Part shown: one piece after another, positions 35,604 to 44,861 of the stretch
Layout of the letters: each line of letters starts with the position of its first letter
Position numbering within the stretch: the stretch's first letter is position 1
Origin: Lachnospiraceae bacterium
GTDB taxonomy: Bacteria > Bacillota > Clostridia > Lachnospirales > Lachnospiraceae
NCBI GenBank assembly: GCA_024399135.1
Contig: JAKSHY010000020.1
Span: forward strand, 1 to 50,247
Direction of reading: 5' to 3'
DNA length: 50,247 nucleotides
Notes under the pieces: generated by a model
What the model saw: only the letters and a program-made list of their open reading frames with translations
Databases searched by the model: none
What the model was told of the DNA's origin: nothing
Translations under genes and position numbers: made by a program

Positions 35604-37189
35604 TGAGACGAAAAATTCTTACTACAATCTTCGCATCAATTACATCTATCATGCTTCTTTGTGGATGTCACGGAGGAACATCAATATCTAATTTTGATAT
35701 TCCTGAAGAATTCGATACCTCGAATCACTATGAAATAACCTTCTGGGCCAAGAATGATACTAATATTGCTCAGACCAATATATATAAGAAGGCTATCTCG
35801 GATTTCGAGAAAATATATCCGAATGTTACTGTAAACATGCGATTATATACTGACTACGGACGTATATATAACGATGTTATTACCAACATTTCAACCAATA
35901 CTACTCCTAATGTATGTATAACATATCCTGATCATATAGCTACATATATGACAGGTTCCAATGTCATGTTCTCACTCGATGAGATTATTGATAATCCTAA
36001 ATATGGTTTAGGAGGAAGTAATATTTTATTTGATGCACCTTCTAAGGATGAGATAATTCCAAAATACCTAGAAGAATGTAAGCTTCAGGACAGCTACTAT
36101 GCTCTTCCATATATGCGTTCCACCGAAGCCTTGTATATCAACAAAACATTACTCAACAATCTTGGTTACGATATTCCCGATGAAATCACATGGGATTATA
36201 TATTCGAGGTCTCAGAAAAGGCTCTCGAAAAGAATTCAGACGGAACATATAAGGTTAATAATCAGAATGTTCTCATTCCATTCATCTATAAATCAACTGA
36301 CAACATGATGATTTCAATGCTTCGACAGCTTGACGCACCTTTTTCTGATTCAGAAGGAAATATATATGCATTCAACGATGAAACTAAGAAAATTCTTTCT
36401 ATGATTGCTCCACACGCAGGGTCTGGTGCATTTTCAACTTTCCAGATCAGTAGTTATCCCGGTAACTATATTAATGCCAATCAATGTATCTTTGCCATTG
36501 ATTCAACTGCTGGCGCTACATGGATAGGATCTGATGCACCATTATCAGATCTCCACGATGGAGACATAGAAGAGTCTGAAACTGCCGTAAGACCAATACC
36601 TCAGTTTGATGCTAATAATCCTAAAATGATTTCACAGGGACCTTCGCTTTGTATTTTCAATAAAAGTAATCCACAGGAGGTTCTTGCAAGCTGGTTATTC
36701 GCTCAATATTTATTAACGAATGACATTCAAATAGGCTATGCAAAAACAGAGGGTTATGTTCCTGTAACCAGCAAGGCTCAGTCTGATCCTGCTTACATTG
36801 ATTATCTTTCACGAGGTGGTGAAGATAATAACGAACACTACATAGTTAAAATAGATGCAACTAAAATGCTTCTTAATAATATAGACAATACATTCGTTAC
36901 AGCTGTATTCAATGGATCAGCATCTTTAAGAAGTGCAGCAGGTCAGATGATTGAGAATGTAGCTAAAGCGAAGAAGCGTAAGCAAACCGTAGATGATGCA
37001 TTTTTAAATAAAACCTTTAAAGATGTTAAGGACTTATATCATTTAAATGAAGTACACGGATTAGGTAAGGCCAAGCATGATTTGGGACCTCTTCCAGGCC
37101 CATCAGTTGCACTAATTACAATTCTTATTGTTGCCTGGATTTTAATCATTCTTTATGTATTATATGAAAAGAAGAAAACAAAAAAGTAA
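35603..37189 (+). CDS. Sugar-binding lipoprotein with extra C-terminal membrane helix
   Basis: This 528-residue protein is the binding component of the importer. It has a signal peptide with lipobox (SIMLLCGC, then HGG) and a type 1 extracellular solute-binding domain (YEITFWAKNDTNIAQ, YALPYMRSTEALYINKTLL, PSLCIFNKSNPQEVLASW). Unusually it ends with a membrane helix and a basic tail (residues about 500-528: VALITILIVAWILIILYVLY then EKKKTKK), so it would be anchored at both ends. It is translated with permease 2 by a TAATG overlap. The sugar cannot be read from sequence; oligosaccharide is likely for this class. Confidence 0.9.
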   Translation: MRRKILTTIFASITSIMLLCGCHGGTSISNFDIPEEFDTSNHYEITFWAKNDTNIAQTNIYKKAISDFEKIYPNVTVNMRLYTDYGRIYNDVITNISTNTTPNVCITYPDHIATYMTGSNVMFSLDEIIDNPKYGLGGSNILFDAPSKDEIIPKYLEECKLQDSYYALPYMRSTEALYINKTLLNNLGYDIPDEITWDYIFEVSEKALEKNSDGTYKVNNQNVLIPFIYKSTDNMMISMLRQLDAPFSDSEGNIYAFNDETKKILSMIAPHAGSGAFSTFQISSYPGNYINANQCIFAIDSTAGATWIGSDAPLSDLHDGDIEESETAVRPIPQFDANNPKMISQGPSLCIFNKSNPQEVLASWLFAQYLLTNDIQIGYAKTEGYVPVTSKAQSDPAYIDYLSRGGEDNNEHYIVKIDATKMLLNNIDNTFVTAVFNGSASLRSAAGQMIENVAKAKKRKQTVDDAFLNKTFKDVKDLYHLNEVHGLGKAKHDLGPLPGPSVALITILIVAWILIILYVLYEKKKTKK

Positions 37190-37228
37190 TATTTTAATAA
37201 TATAGTTTAGGAACTTTAACCTAATTTA

Positions 37229-37257
37229 TTGATTTATTTTTGGTAATAATATATAAT
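37229..37257 (+). promoter_or_regulatory. SigA promoter of the 37.3-kb lipoprotein gene
   Basis: TTGATT (37229-37234) and TATAAT (37252-37257) are 17 bp apart; the start codon follows 65 bp later. It implies transcription independent of the ABC operon. Confidence 0.65.
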
Positions 37258-37276
37258 TCATCATTGGTAAGTTAAT

Positions 37277-37293
37277 ATTCACATTACGTGAAT
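37277..37293. promoter_or_regulatory. Palindrome ATTCAC-N5-GTGAAT, possible operator
   Basis: A perfect six-base inverted repeat lies about 20 bp behind the -10 box, in the leader of the lipoprotein gene. The regulator is unknown. Confidence 0.4.
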
Positions 37294-37322
37294 AGTTTAT
37301 TCATAATAAGGAGGAGATAATT

Positions 37323-38054
37323 ATGAAAAAGGCTTTAGTATTAAGCTTAGCTGCTGCTATGCTTCTTGGCTTAACAGCATGTGGTGGCAAGGACAATGCC
37401 GCTAAAAAGAGTGAAGGAGTTATGACATACGCTGAGTATGAGGCTGCTGCACTTGATTCAGAAGTTACTGTAGAGACATATGTACAGAACAAGCAGGGAT
37501 GGTGGGAAGATAAGGCTACTCTCTATACTCAGGACGAGGAAGGTGCTTACTTCATCTACAACATGCCTATTTCTCAGGAAGATTATGACAAGCTCGTTCC
37601 TGGAACAAAGATTAAAGTCAAGGGTTATAAGACTGAATGGTCTGGTGAAATCGAAATCGCAGATGCAACTTTCGAAGTTGAAGAAGGTTCATTCATTGCT
37701 ACAGCAGAAGACGTTACTGCTAAGTTAGGTTCCGAGGATCTTATTAAGAGCCAGAACAAGTTCGTATCTTTCAAGGATTTAACAGTTGTTGCAAGACAGG
37801 ATGCTAACGGAAACGATGTTGCATTCCAGTACAACTGGGATGGTTCTGGTGAGCCTGGTTCAGACCTTTACTTCGATGTAGAGTCTAACGGCCAGACATA
37901 TACATTCACAGTTGAGTCTTACTTAACAGGTAAGGATACAGACGTATACAAGGCAATCGAAGGCATCAACATTGGTGACAAGATTGATTGCGAAGGATTC
38001 CTTTACTGGTACAACGGTGTTAACCCACACATCACTAACGTAACTGTTAAGTAA
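37323..38054 (+). CDS. Lipoprotein, two OB-like repeats, unknown function
   Basis: This 243-residue protein has a clear lipoprotein signal (ALVLSLAAAMLLGLTAC then GGK). The mature part seems to hold two beta-rich repeats: VTVETYVQNKQGWWEDKATLY with GTKIKVKGYKTEW, and KFVSFKDLTVVAR with GDKIDCEGFLYWYNG. These resemble OB-type modules, so binding of a ligand or surface polymer is conceivable. Codon use is strongly biased and the ribosome site (AAGGAGGAG) is excellent, suggesting high expression. It stands between its own promoter and a strong terminator. Confidence 0.85.
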   Translation: MKKALVLSLAAAMLLGLTACGGKDNAAKKSEGVMTYAEYEAAALDSEVTVETYVQNKQGWWEDKATLYTQDEEGAYFIYNMPISQEDYDKLVPGTKIKVKGYKTEWSGEIEIADATFEVEEGSFIATAEDVTAKLGSEDLIKSQNKFVSFKDLTVVARQDANGNDVAFQYNWDGSGEPGSDLYFDVESNGQTYTFTVESYLTGKDTDVYKAIEGINIGDKIDCEGFLYWYNGVNPHITNVTVK

Positions 38055-38087
38055 TTAATTAGTAGTTAGTAAATAAAATCAAAAAAT

Positions 38088-38120
38088 AAACTCCTGGATG
38101 AAATTCATCCAGGAGTTTTT
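38088..38120. terminator. Strong bidirectional terminator
   Basis: CTCCTGGATGA (38091-38101) pairs with TCATCCAGGAG (38105-38115), extended by AAA/TTT, with T-runs on both strands. It ends the lipoprotein gene on plus and the GTPase operon on minus. Confidence 0.92.
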
Positions 38121-38180
38121 ATTATAATTATAATATAGCTCTATCATATCACAATCAGTTTGATATCTGTATTATGTAAA

Positions 38181-39137
38181 CTAATTAAAGCTGATAACCT
38201 CTTCTTTTGGCTTTGTAGCGTTTTCAACACTAATAGCCTTTAATACAGGACCCTCACCCTGATATTCTACGAAATATTCCTTTGCAACTTTTGCAGTTAC
38301 CTTGACCCATTGTTTGTCTTTAAGCTTATCTGCGTCTTCATACTCGCATGCGAAGCCTATAAATGCCATATCATCAGCGCAACAGGTCATAGCCATTCTT
38401 CCAGGAATGAAATAGCCCTTAGGGAATTCTTCTGGTACTAAAACCATAGCAGTGAAACATATTGTCTTTCCAACATATCTGTCTAAATTATCAAGACTAT
38501 CTATATACCAGATTCCATATCCATTATTATCAAGCTCAATTACTGGCGCATTAAGGTCAAATGGAAGGTCATCCTCGAATATGGTATTAATCTCTCCATC
38601 CTTTCCCTCAAATATTATATCAGCAGACTGATTAACTGCCTTAATATTACGCTTGAAGCCTGGTAATTCATCTACTACATCATCACAACGATTAAATATT
38701 ATCATCTCTGATTTTCTAATCATTTCAGCAAGAAGCGAACGCATATTAGAATAATACGTAACGAACGTTGAAGCATCTATAGTGGTTATCTGCTGCTCTA
38801 TCTGCCATACAGAAGGAAGCTTCATATCTTTATAATTCCATACTCCGTTCCACTCTATTATTATTCGCTCAGGCTTATAGGTGTACTCAAGGCTCATCAG
38901 TTTATCTACATTGAAATCCTCTTCGTCTTCTATAACTACCATATCTGTTGCAGTTTTTACTAGAAGATTTGGATCATATTCAACCTCACCCTCTTCGCAC
39001 ACAATAAGTAAAGTTCTACCTTTAGTCTTAAAATATGGCTGTCCAAGTGTGTAATTGATGAATTCTGTTTTACCACTTTCTAAAAAACCATTAATCATAA
39101 ATACTGGTTTCATAACTTTTTCTCTTCTTCCGAACAT
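38181..39137 (-). CDS. CobW-like GTPase with TIGR03943/DUF1980-type C-terminus
   Basis: This 318-residue protein has a P-loop (INGFLESGKTEF, about residues 15-26), a Mg-binding stretch (LLIVCEEGEVEYD) and a guanine-specificity motif (FNRCDDV), as in COG0523/CobW G3E GTPases. The usual CxCC metal motif is absent. The C-terminal half (from about residue 215: IWYIDSLDNLDRYVGKTICF, then FIPGRMAMTCCADDM) matches the DUF1980 part of TIGR03943 proteins. It is the last gene of the FNT-CobW-CobW operon (41 bp after the previous). Role: probable metal handling, substrate unknown. The stop overlaps an exact decamer. Confidence 0.8.
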   Translation of the reverse strand: MFGRREKVMKPVFMINGFLESGKTEFINYTLGQPYFKTKGRTLLIVCEEGEVEYDPNLLVKTATDMVVIEDEEDFNVDKLMSLEYTYKPERIIIEWNGVWNYKDMKLPSVWQIEQQITTIDASTFVTYYSNMRSLLAEMIRKSEMIIFNRCDDVVDELPGFKRNIKAVNQSADIIFEGKDGEINTIFEDDLPFDLNAPVIELDNNGYGIWYIDSLDNLDRYVGKTICFTAMVLVPEEFPKGYFIPGRMAMTCCADDMAFIGFACEYEDADKLKDKQWVKVTAKVAKEYFVEYQGEGPVLKAISVENATKPKEEVISFN

Positions 39138-39177
39138 TTTTGTTATTCCTATTTTAATTTATAGTCTATATCTTAAC

Positions 39178-40257
39178 TTATTTGGCAAATAATTTACTGA
39201 TATTATCTTCCTTAATTTCTGAACCTATTACACAGAACTTTCCTGTTACATCAGCTTTTCCGTCTCTTATGTTAGATTCACCCGGAACATAATCGAAGTA
39301 TATCCATCCACCATCTGTGTTAGGAACCATTCCCTTAGCTCTGAGAACAAAACCGTATTCTTTTTCATTCTCCAATGCTTCTAATATAGCCTTTATCTCA
39401 TCCATTGTGTATGCATTAGGTGTCTCTAAGCCCCAGCTTGTAAACACTTCATCAGCGTGATGGTGATCATGATCATGGCATCCGCAGGTACATCCTTCAC
39501 CATGGTCGTGGTGATGGTGCTCATGTTCCTCGTGATCATGACATCCGCAGGTACAATCTTCACCATGGTCGTGATGATGCTCGTGATCATGGTCATGATG
39601 GTGGTGCTCATGCTCTTCATGGTGATGCATTACCTCTTCTAAAAGTTCCTTTTCGAGGTCTTTTGCACCTTCTATTGTAGATAATATATCTTTGCCATCT
39701 AAATCATCCCAGGCTGTTGTAACGATTGTAGCCTTAGAATTATGCTCACGAATGAGTTCGATAGCCTTATCAAGCTTCTCCTTTGACACATTCTGAGTAC
39801 GACTGAGAACAATAGTACCAGCGTGCTCAATCTGATTAACGAAAAACTCTCCAAAATTCTTAATATATAGCTTTGCTTTAGATGCATCAACTACAGCAAC
39901 CGCAGAGTTTAATATAACTTCTTTTCCATCAATGACATCCGAAACAGCCTTCATAACATCACTAAGCTTACCTACACCTGAAGGTTCTATCAATATTCTG
40001 TCTGGATTATATTTAGTAAGTACTTCCTTAAGTGCCGTTCCGAAATCTCCAACCAAAGAACAACAGATACATCCTGAATTCATCTCAGTAATTTCTATTC
40101 CCGCGTCCTTTAAGAAGCCTCCGTCAATACCTATTTCACCAAACTCATTCTCTATAAGAACTACCTGTTCAGAACTCATTCCTTCCTTCAAAAGTTTCTT
40201 GATAAGCGTAGTCTTTCCAGCGCCTAAAAAGCCTGAATAAATATCTATCTTTGTCAT
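39178..40257 (-). CDS. CobW/P47K-family GTPase metallochaperone with His-rich loop
   Basis: From ATG 40257 (GAGG nine bases upstream) the protein is 359 residues. Walker A is GFLGAGKTT, the metal motif CICC (in MNSGCICCSLVGDFG) is intact, the Mg motif is ENEFGEIGIDG and EPSG is present. Between the GTPase and the C-terminal CobW_C domain lies a His/Cys-rich loop (about residues 210-270) built from a 21-residue duplication with CTCGCHDH in each copy. It can plausibly hold several zinc, nickel or cobalt ions. Family members deliver metal to enzymes or act in zinc homeostasis. It lies 49 bp after the FNT gene. Confidence 0.9.
   Translation of the reverse strand: MTKIDIYSGFLGAGKTTLIKKLLKEGMSSEQVVLIENEFGEIGIDGGFLKDAGIEITEMNSGCICCSLVGDFGTALKEVLTKYNPDRILIEPSGVGKLSDVMKAVSDVIDGKEVILNSAVAVVDASKAKLYIKNFGEFFVNQIEHAGTIVLSRTQNVSKEKLDKAIELIREHNSKATIVTTAWDDLDGKDILSTIEGAKDLEKELLEEVMHHHEEHEHHHHDHDHEHHHDHGEDCTCGCHDHEEHEHHHHDHGEGCTCGCHDHDHHHADEVFTSWGLETPNAYTMDEIKAILEALENEKEYGFVLRAKGMVPNTDGGWIYFDYVPGESNIRDGKADVTGKFCVIGSEIKEDNISKLFAK
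39471..39620 (-). repeat. 63-bp tandem duplication in the His-rich loop
   Basis: The segment around TCCGCAGGTA recurs at 39481 and 39544 (period 63 bp, 21 codons). The duplication encodes two copies of a His-rich unit with CTCGCHDH. Flanking CAT/CAC-rich sequence makes the region slippage-prone. Confidence 0.85.
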
Positions 40258-40306
40258 CCTACTAATCCTCACCTTTCTTAACTAATTAGCGAATTAAACA
40301 TAAGAA

Positions 40307-41146
40307 CTAATTCTTAGCATCCTTATGATTTCCACTTAAGTAGTATAATGCTAAGCCTACAACTAAAGAACCTCCAATAATATTTCCAATAGTAACCGGA
40401 ATCAGGTTCTGAATACACATATTCTGAACATTAAGCATATCGAGCTTGTCAGCTGTAAGTCCGTATTCATTCATAGCAACTTCTACATATGCTGGATTCA
40501 TCTTAGCCATAAGTCCTGCTGGAATATAATACATATTGGCAACACAGTGCTCATAACCACCTGTAACGAATAACATAATAACAAAGAATGAAGCTAAAAT
40601 CTTTCCTGCAACATCCTTAGCAGCCAAAGCCATAAGAACAGCTGCACATACTAAAATATTACAAAGGATACCTGATGAAATGCCTTTTTCAGGAGAAAGA
40701 ACGGCCTTTCCTAAAGCAACCTTAATAGTATATGCTCCTAGCTTTCCGCCCGAATAATCAAGCTGACCACTCAAATATACTAAAAGAGCCAATAACACAG
40801 AACCTATCATATTTCCGAAATACACTAAAAGAAGAAAACCAGCGAATTTCTTTCCTGTAATCTCCTTCTTAGGAAGCGCTACTGCCATTAAACAGTCTCC
40901 TGTGAATAACTCAGCTCCTAAAAGAACAACCATCATAAGACCTACTGGGAATACGACTGCTGCTGTAAGTCTCGCTAATCCAACATTAGCGATATCATGA
41001 GCGGCAACACTTGATGAAGCTGCCCCCATTGCTATCATCATTCCTGCGAGAATCGCCTTACCAATAATAGTTCCTGTCGACATTTTCGCCTTATTTCTAG
41101 TTCCTGCAATATATGCATCAATTATTTCTTTTGGTGTTAAAAACAT
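40307..41146 (-). CDS. Formate/nitrite transporter (FNT) family channel
   Basis: This 279-residue protein is a pentameric anion channel of the FocA/NirC/FdhC type. It starts with the typical FLTPKEIIDAYIAGTRNK, has six membrane segments, the GAELFTGDCLMA loop and the central GGYEHCVANMYYIPAGL segment with the gating histidine. Formate is the likely solute in a fermenting anaerobe, though nitrite or hydrosulfide cannot be excluded. It is first in an operon with two CobW-type GTPases, an unusual combination. Confidence 0.93.
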   Translation of the reverse strand: MFLTPKEIIDAYIAGTRNKAKMSTGTIIGKAILAGMMIAMGAASSSVAAHDIANVGLARLTAAVVFPVGLMMVVLLGAELFTGDCLMAVALPKKEITGKKFAGFLLLVYFGNMIGSVLLALLVYLSGQLDYSGGKLGAYTIKVALGKAVLSPEKGISSGILCNILVCAAVLMALAAKDVAGKILASFFVIMLFVTGGYEHCVANMYYIPAGLMAKMNPAYVEVAMNEYGLTADKLDMLNVQNMCIQNLIPVTIGNIIGGSLVVGLALYYLSGNHKDAKN

Positions 41147-41282
41147 AATCCTATATACCCTTTCATATTAATTATTAAATACAATCCACCCTTAATTATA
41201 CTACATTCTGTCAATATAATTACATAGTATTTGAGCTCTATTCTGCATAACATTTAGGCTCTTTTATACTTTAGTTAAGACT

Positions 41283-42554
41283 CTACAATTCTTTTGGTAA
41301 TGTATGCTGAATCTTCTTATAAACATATGGTATAGTAAGTCCCTGGACGATTGTAGTAAACACAATAATACTAAACGTTACTATCAATAGATAATTATAT
41401 ATATTCTCTGGGATGAACGAGTTCGTGCTGATTGCCAGTGCCAGGCAAAGACCGCCTTTTAACCCACTCCAGGTAAGAAGTACCGAAAGGTTCTTATTCG
41501 AATAATGTCCAGGGTTATTTCTAACCATCACACTTGAAACGAAAACACCAACAAACCTTGATAATATATTGAATATTACTACTGCAACGATAATCAAAAT
41601 TGTATATGCCACATTCACTACATAAACAAATGATATTCCAATCATCACATACAGAATGTAGTTCATCAGTGTATCAACAATTTTCCAAAAATCATCATAC
41701 CAGTCACATCGATCAATATTCGGGTTTTCTTCTATATATTTGTCATGCATGGAAGAAAAATATATGCCACAAATAACGGACGCTATAACGCCTGAGAACT
41801 CGAAATGCTCACAAATTGTATAGCAAAGAATAACCGCTATTAGCGAAATCATAATATGCTTAATCGGATCTTTAGTGAGTTTTAACACCTTAAAGAAAAT
41901 AATCGATACCAAAAAACCAACAACTAGAGCGCCTATAATTTCCTTAGCCATAACCTGAATGAAATTTCCTGCCTTGGAATTAGTATAAAGAGATTTTAAG
42001 AATACAAATATTGCCACTCCAACACCATCATTAAACAATGACTCACCTGCTATCGTAGTAACAAGATCATCAGACATTCCAAGTTTACATAATATACCAG
42101 TTGCTGCTATCGGATCAGTTGGCGAAACAATCGAGCCTAATAAAAAACACAATGTGAAATTAATATCCAGACCGATTAAGTAAGCCAAACCGTAGAACAT
42201 CGCTCCGAATAATGCAGATGACAGAAATGTGGCAATGAAAGCAAGCAGTGTTATTGGCTTGAAATTCTTAATGAGACTGTTTAATTTAACCTCACTGGCA
42301 CCCGAAAAGAGCATGAAGCATAACAATACTTCAAGCAAGAACCTGTCGATTCTAAAGGTGTTAATTGTTGTCATAACCTGTGGTGTGAAACCAATAACAT
42401 CATATTTGTCGAGAACAGAAAGTATTATTCCAAGAATAAGTGAAACGCATAGAATAATTATTTCATTGGGCCTTTTTAGTGTCTTCTCATTCACCATAGT
42501 AATAGCCACAATAATAAACAAAATAATCGCAAAGAATACTAAAAAATTACTCAT
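41283..42554 (-). CDS. CPA1-family Na+/H+ antiporter (NhaP type)
   Basis: This 423-residue protein has 12-13 membrane segments. The ion-binding motif SIVSPTDPIAATGI (about residues 140-153) and GESLFNDGVGVAIF (about 170) are diagnostic for CPA1/NhaP antiporters. No regulatory C-terminal domain is present. It controls cytoplasmic pH and sodium. It is a single-gene unit. One exact copy of the recurrent decamer lies in its coding sequence (42083-42092, encoding CKLG). Confidence 0.93.
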   Translation of the reverse strand: MSNFLVFFAIILFIIVAITMVNEKTLKRPNEIIILCVSLILGIILSVLDKYDVIGFTPQVMTTINTFRIDRFLLEVLLCFMLFSGASEVKLNSLIKNFKPITLLAFIATFLSSALFGAMFYGLAYLIGLDINFTLCFLLGSIVSPTDPIAATGILCKLGMSDDLVTTIAGESLFNDGVGVAIFVFLKSLYTNSKAGNFIQVMAKEIIGALVVGFLVSIIFFKVLKLTKDPIKHIMISLIAVILCYTICEHFEFSGVIASVICGIYFSSMHDKYIEENPNIDRCDWYDDFWKIVDTLMNYILYVMIGISFVYVVNVAYTILIIVAVVIFNILSRFVGVFVSSVMVRNNPGHYSNKNLSVLLTWSGLKGGLCLALAISTNSFIPENIYNYLLIVTFSIIVFTTIVQGLTIPYVYKKIQHTLPKEL

Positions 42555-42620
42555 CCTAACCCTCTAAAAAAATTAAATCTTACCTTAAAATAATACCACA
42601 AAAAGAGTGTTATCTCTATA

Positions 42621-42651
42621 AAAAAACGAGGCAGCTACCTGGCTGCCTCGC
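42621..42651 (-). terminator. Intrinsic terminator of the chemoreceptor gene
   Basis: CGAGGCAGC (42628-42636) pairs with GCTGCCTCG (42643-42651), six-base loop, then seven T on the minus strand. It lies 40 bp after the chemoreceptor stop codon. Confidence 0.92.
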
Positions 42652-42692
42652 TGAATTTAATTCTATTCGTCTAATTCATATTCAGTAAAGAA

Positions 42693-44732
42693 TTAATGGA
42701 AGAATGATACCTGCTCAGATAACTTATCTGCAAGTGTCTTAAGTTCTTCACTGTTACTGCTGATATCAATAACAGACTTAGAAATAGAGTTGATGCTTGC
42801 TGTTGACTGCTCTGTACTAGCTGCGCTTTCTTCTGAAACAGCAGAAAGATCAGATACATTAGAATTAATTGTATTCTTAACAACTGATAATGCGTCAACC
42901 TTTGACGAAATAGCCTTGATAGACTCTAACGAACTGTCAACCTGTCCTGAAAGTACTTCGAACTTAGCATTAGTTTCATTGATGCAGTCTCTCTGTTCAG
43001 CAATGATTCCCTTGATTTCCTGTGCTCTGTCAACACTCTTCTGTGAAATCTCTGTAATTCTCTTAACAATATTCTGAATTGTATTAGCAGATTCAGATGA
43101 CTGAGTAGCAAGATTACTAATCTCGCTGGCAACAACTGCGAATCCTCTACCAGCCTCTCCAGCTCTTGCTGCTTCTATGCTGGCATTTAATGAAAGGAGG
43201 TTAGTCTGACTTGCAATGCTTAAGATCAAATCTACAGCCTGATCAATCTCACCTACACGGTCATTAGTTTCAACGATAATGTTAGCAATTTCGTTAGCTT
43301 CAGATGTACTCTTCTCTGACGCCTGAAGAGCTGTCTGCATGTATTCTTTAGCTTCATCATTAGCCTTCTGAATTTCAAGTGAAGCATTAGAAAGGTTAGT
43401 AACCTCTTCTGTGATATCATCACAGCACTGTGACATAGTATCAACTTCACCAGCAAGCTGAGCACAGCTTTCGGCAATACTCATACTTCCCTGTGCAAGC
43501 TCATCAACTGCTGAGTTAACCTGTTCACAGCTATCAGCACTTAACGAAGCCATATCAGCAACTGTAAATGCTGAACCATTTACTATCTCTGACGTATTCT
43601 TAACATTTCCAATAATATCAACCAGATTAGTCTGAAGTGTCTTGGTAGCGTCAACAAGATGCTTAATTTCGTAAATACCTGATTTAATATCAGTATCTGC
43701 TGTAAGGCTACCTTCTGAAGTTTCGAACATAGCCTTTGAAACCTTAACAAGCGGATTAGCAATCATTCTTGAAAGAACAACAGCAAGAATACCAAAACCG
43801 ATGAATAATACAATTACAATTATGATTGCGATAGATGTTACAGCACGGCATCCAGAAAGAACATCATCTTCATCTGCAGTTAATACAGCAACATAGTTCT
43901 CATTAACACCTACATAATATGCTGCATATTTCAAAACACCCTTATATTTATATTCAACACATTCAGGAGAAGGATGCTCACCTGCCTGCATCTTAGCAAC
44001 AAGTCCAGTAACAACTTCATTCTCTACTGGATTACCAATCTTAGACTCATCTGGATGGAAAATCATAACGCCATCTTTGTCTACGAAATATGTGTATGCT
44101 GTACTAAGGTTAAGGCTGGATACATCTGTATACATCTCAGCAATATTCTTAACATAAGCACCTGCACCTACATAACCGATTGGAGTCTCACCATCATATA
44201 CAGGCGCATACAAAGATATAATCAATTCGCCTGACGCAGGAGAAGTAATAATACCTGTATCAAATACACCATCAGACGAAAGCATTGAATTTCTTAATGA
44301 TTCAAGCGCATCACCCTCTCGCATTACTCTGCCGATAACTGGCTCTGCTGGATGAGTTAATACCTTTGAATTCCAGTCTGCAATATATATTCCTTCCCAT
44401 CCATCTAAAGATCCGAAGAAATCAAGTGTAAACTGCTGAGCTTCCGCTGCAAGTTTAGCATCATTAGGATTCTTCAGGAATTCTGTAACTATTGGAGACT
44501 TGGTAAACGTTAATACCGTCTCTTCAGTACTTGAAAAATAATGATCAAATCCTGTTCCAGTTCCTTCAATCAGTGCTAACATAGAATTACTTGTTGCACC
44601 CTTAACTTCATCGCTACTCTTATTTACTAAAAGAATGCTAATGATTAAGCTGGCAACAATCATTGGCACCAAAGCAAACATAAGTAGCAAGACGTTCATA
44701 CTGAACTTACTCTTATTACCCTTTTTCTTCAT
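42693..44732 (-). CDS. Methyl-accepting chemotaxis protein, double-cache sensor
   Basis: This 679-residue receptor has an N-terminal membrane helix (residues 12-34), an extracytoplasmic double-cache domain (about 40-290; [17 protein letters not shown] and [19 protein letters not shown] are typical), a second membrane helix (about 300-325), HAMP ([18 protein letters not shown]) and a long signalling coiled coil. The hairpin tip for CheA/CheW contact is [19 protein letters not shown] (tip residues). The sensor class usually binds amino acids or carboxylates. It ends EQVSFFH with no methylation-enzyme tether. It is a single-gene unit, consistent with the flagellin in the window. Confidence 0.97.
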   Translation of the reverse strand: MKKKGNKSKFSMNVLLLMFALVPMIVASLIISILLVNKSSDEVKGATSNSMLALIEGTGTGFDHYFSSTEETVLTFTKSPIVTEFLKNPNDAKLAAEAQQFTLDFFGSLDGWEGIYIADWNSKVLTHPAEPVIGRVMREGDALESLRNSMLSSDGVFDTGIITSPASGELIISLYAPVYDGETPIGYVGAGAYVKNIAEMYTDVSSLNLSTAYTYFVDKDGVMIFHPDESKIGNPVENEVVTGLVAKMQAGEHPSPECVEYKYKGVLKYAAYYVGVNENYVAVLTADEDDVLSGCRAVTSIAIIIVIVLFIGFGILAVVLSRMIANPLVKVSKAMFETSEGSLTADTDIKSGIYEIKHLVDATKTLQTNLVDIIGNVKNTSEIVNGSAFTVADMASLSADSCEQVNSAVDELAQGSMSIAESCAQLAGEVDTMSQCCDDITEEVTNLSNASLEIQKANDEAKEYMQTALQASEKSTSEANEIANIIVETNDRVGEIDQAVDLILSIASQTNLLSLNASIEAARAGEAGRGFAVVASEISNLATQSSESANTIQNIVKRITEISQKSVDRAQEIKGIIAEQRDCINETNAKFEVLSGQVDSSLESIKAISSKVDALSVVKNTINSNVSDLSAVSEESAASTEQSTASINSISKSVIDISSNSEELKTLADKLSEQVSFFH

Positions 44733-44861
44733 TTATTTTATATCCTTTCCGAAAATTTTTTCCATGTAAAGATAAGCCCCTCACATACATATAATTATAA
44801 TCGTTTAGTGTAAAAAAACAAGTTTCAATTACTTCAATTTTTTAAATTAAGCTATTAGAAA

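Noticed and set aside
39457-39642. Plus-strand Met/Val-rich frame
   Set aside because: It is the antisense of the His codon run (CAT/CAC) in the CobW protein.
44745-44830. Sigma-28 promoter of the chemoreceptor gene
   Set aside because: The best match (ACGATTA with a weak -35) is too far from consensus; a TTGTTT-16-TATAAT SigA site fits as well, so no call is made.
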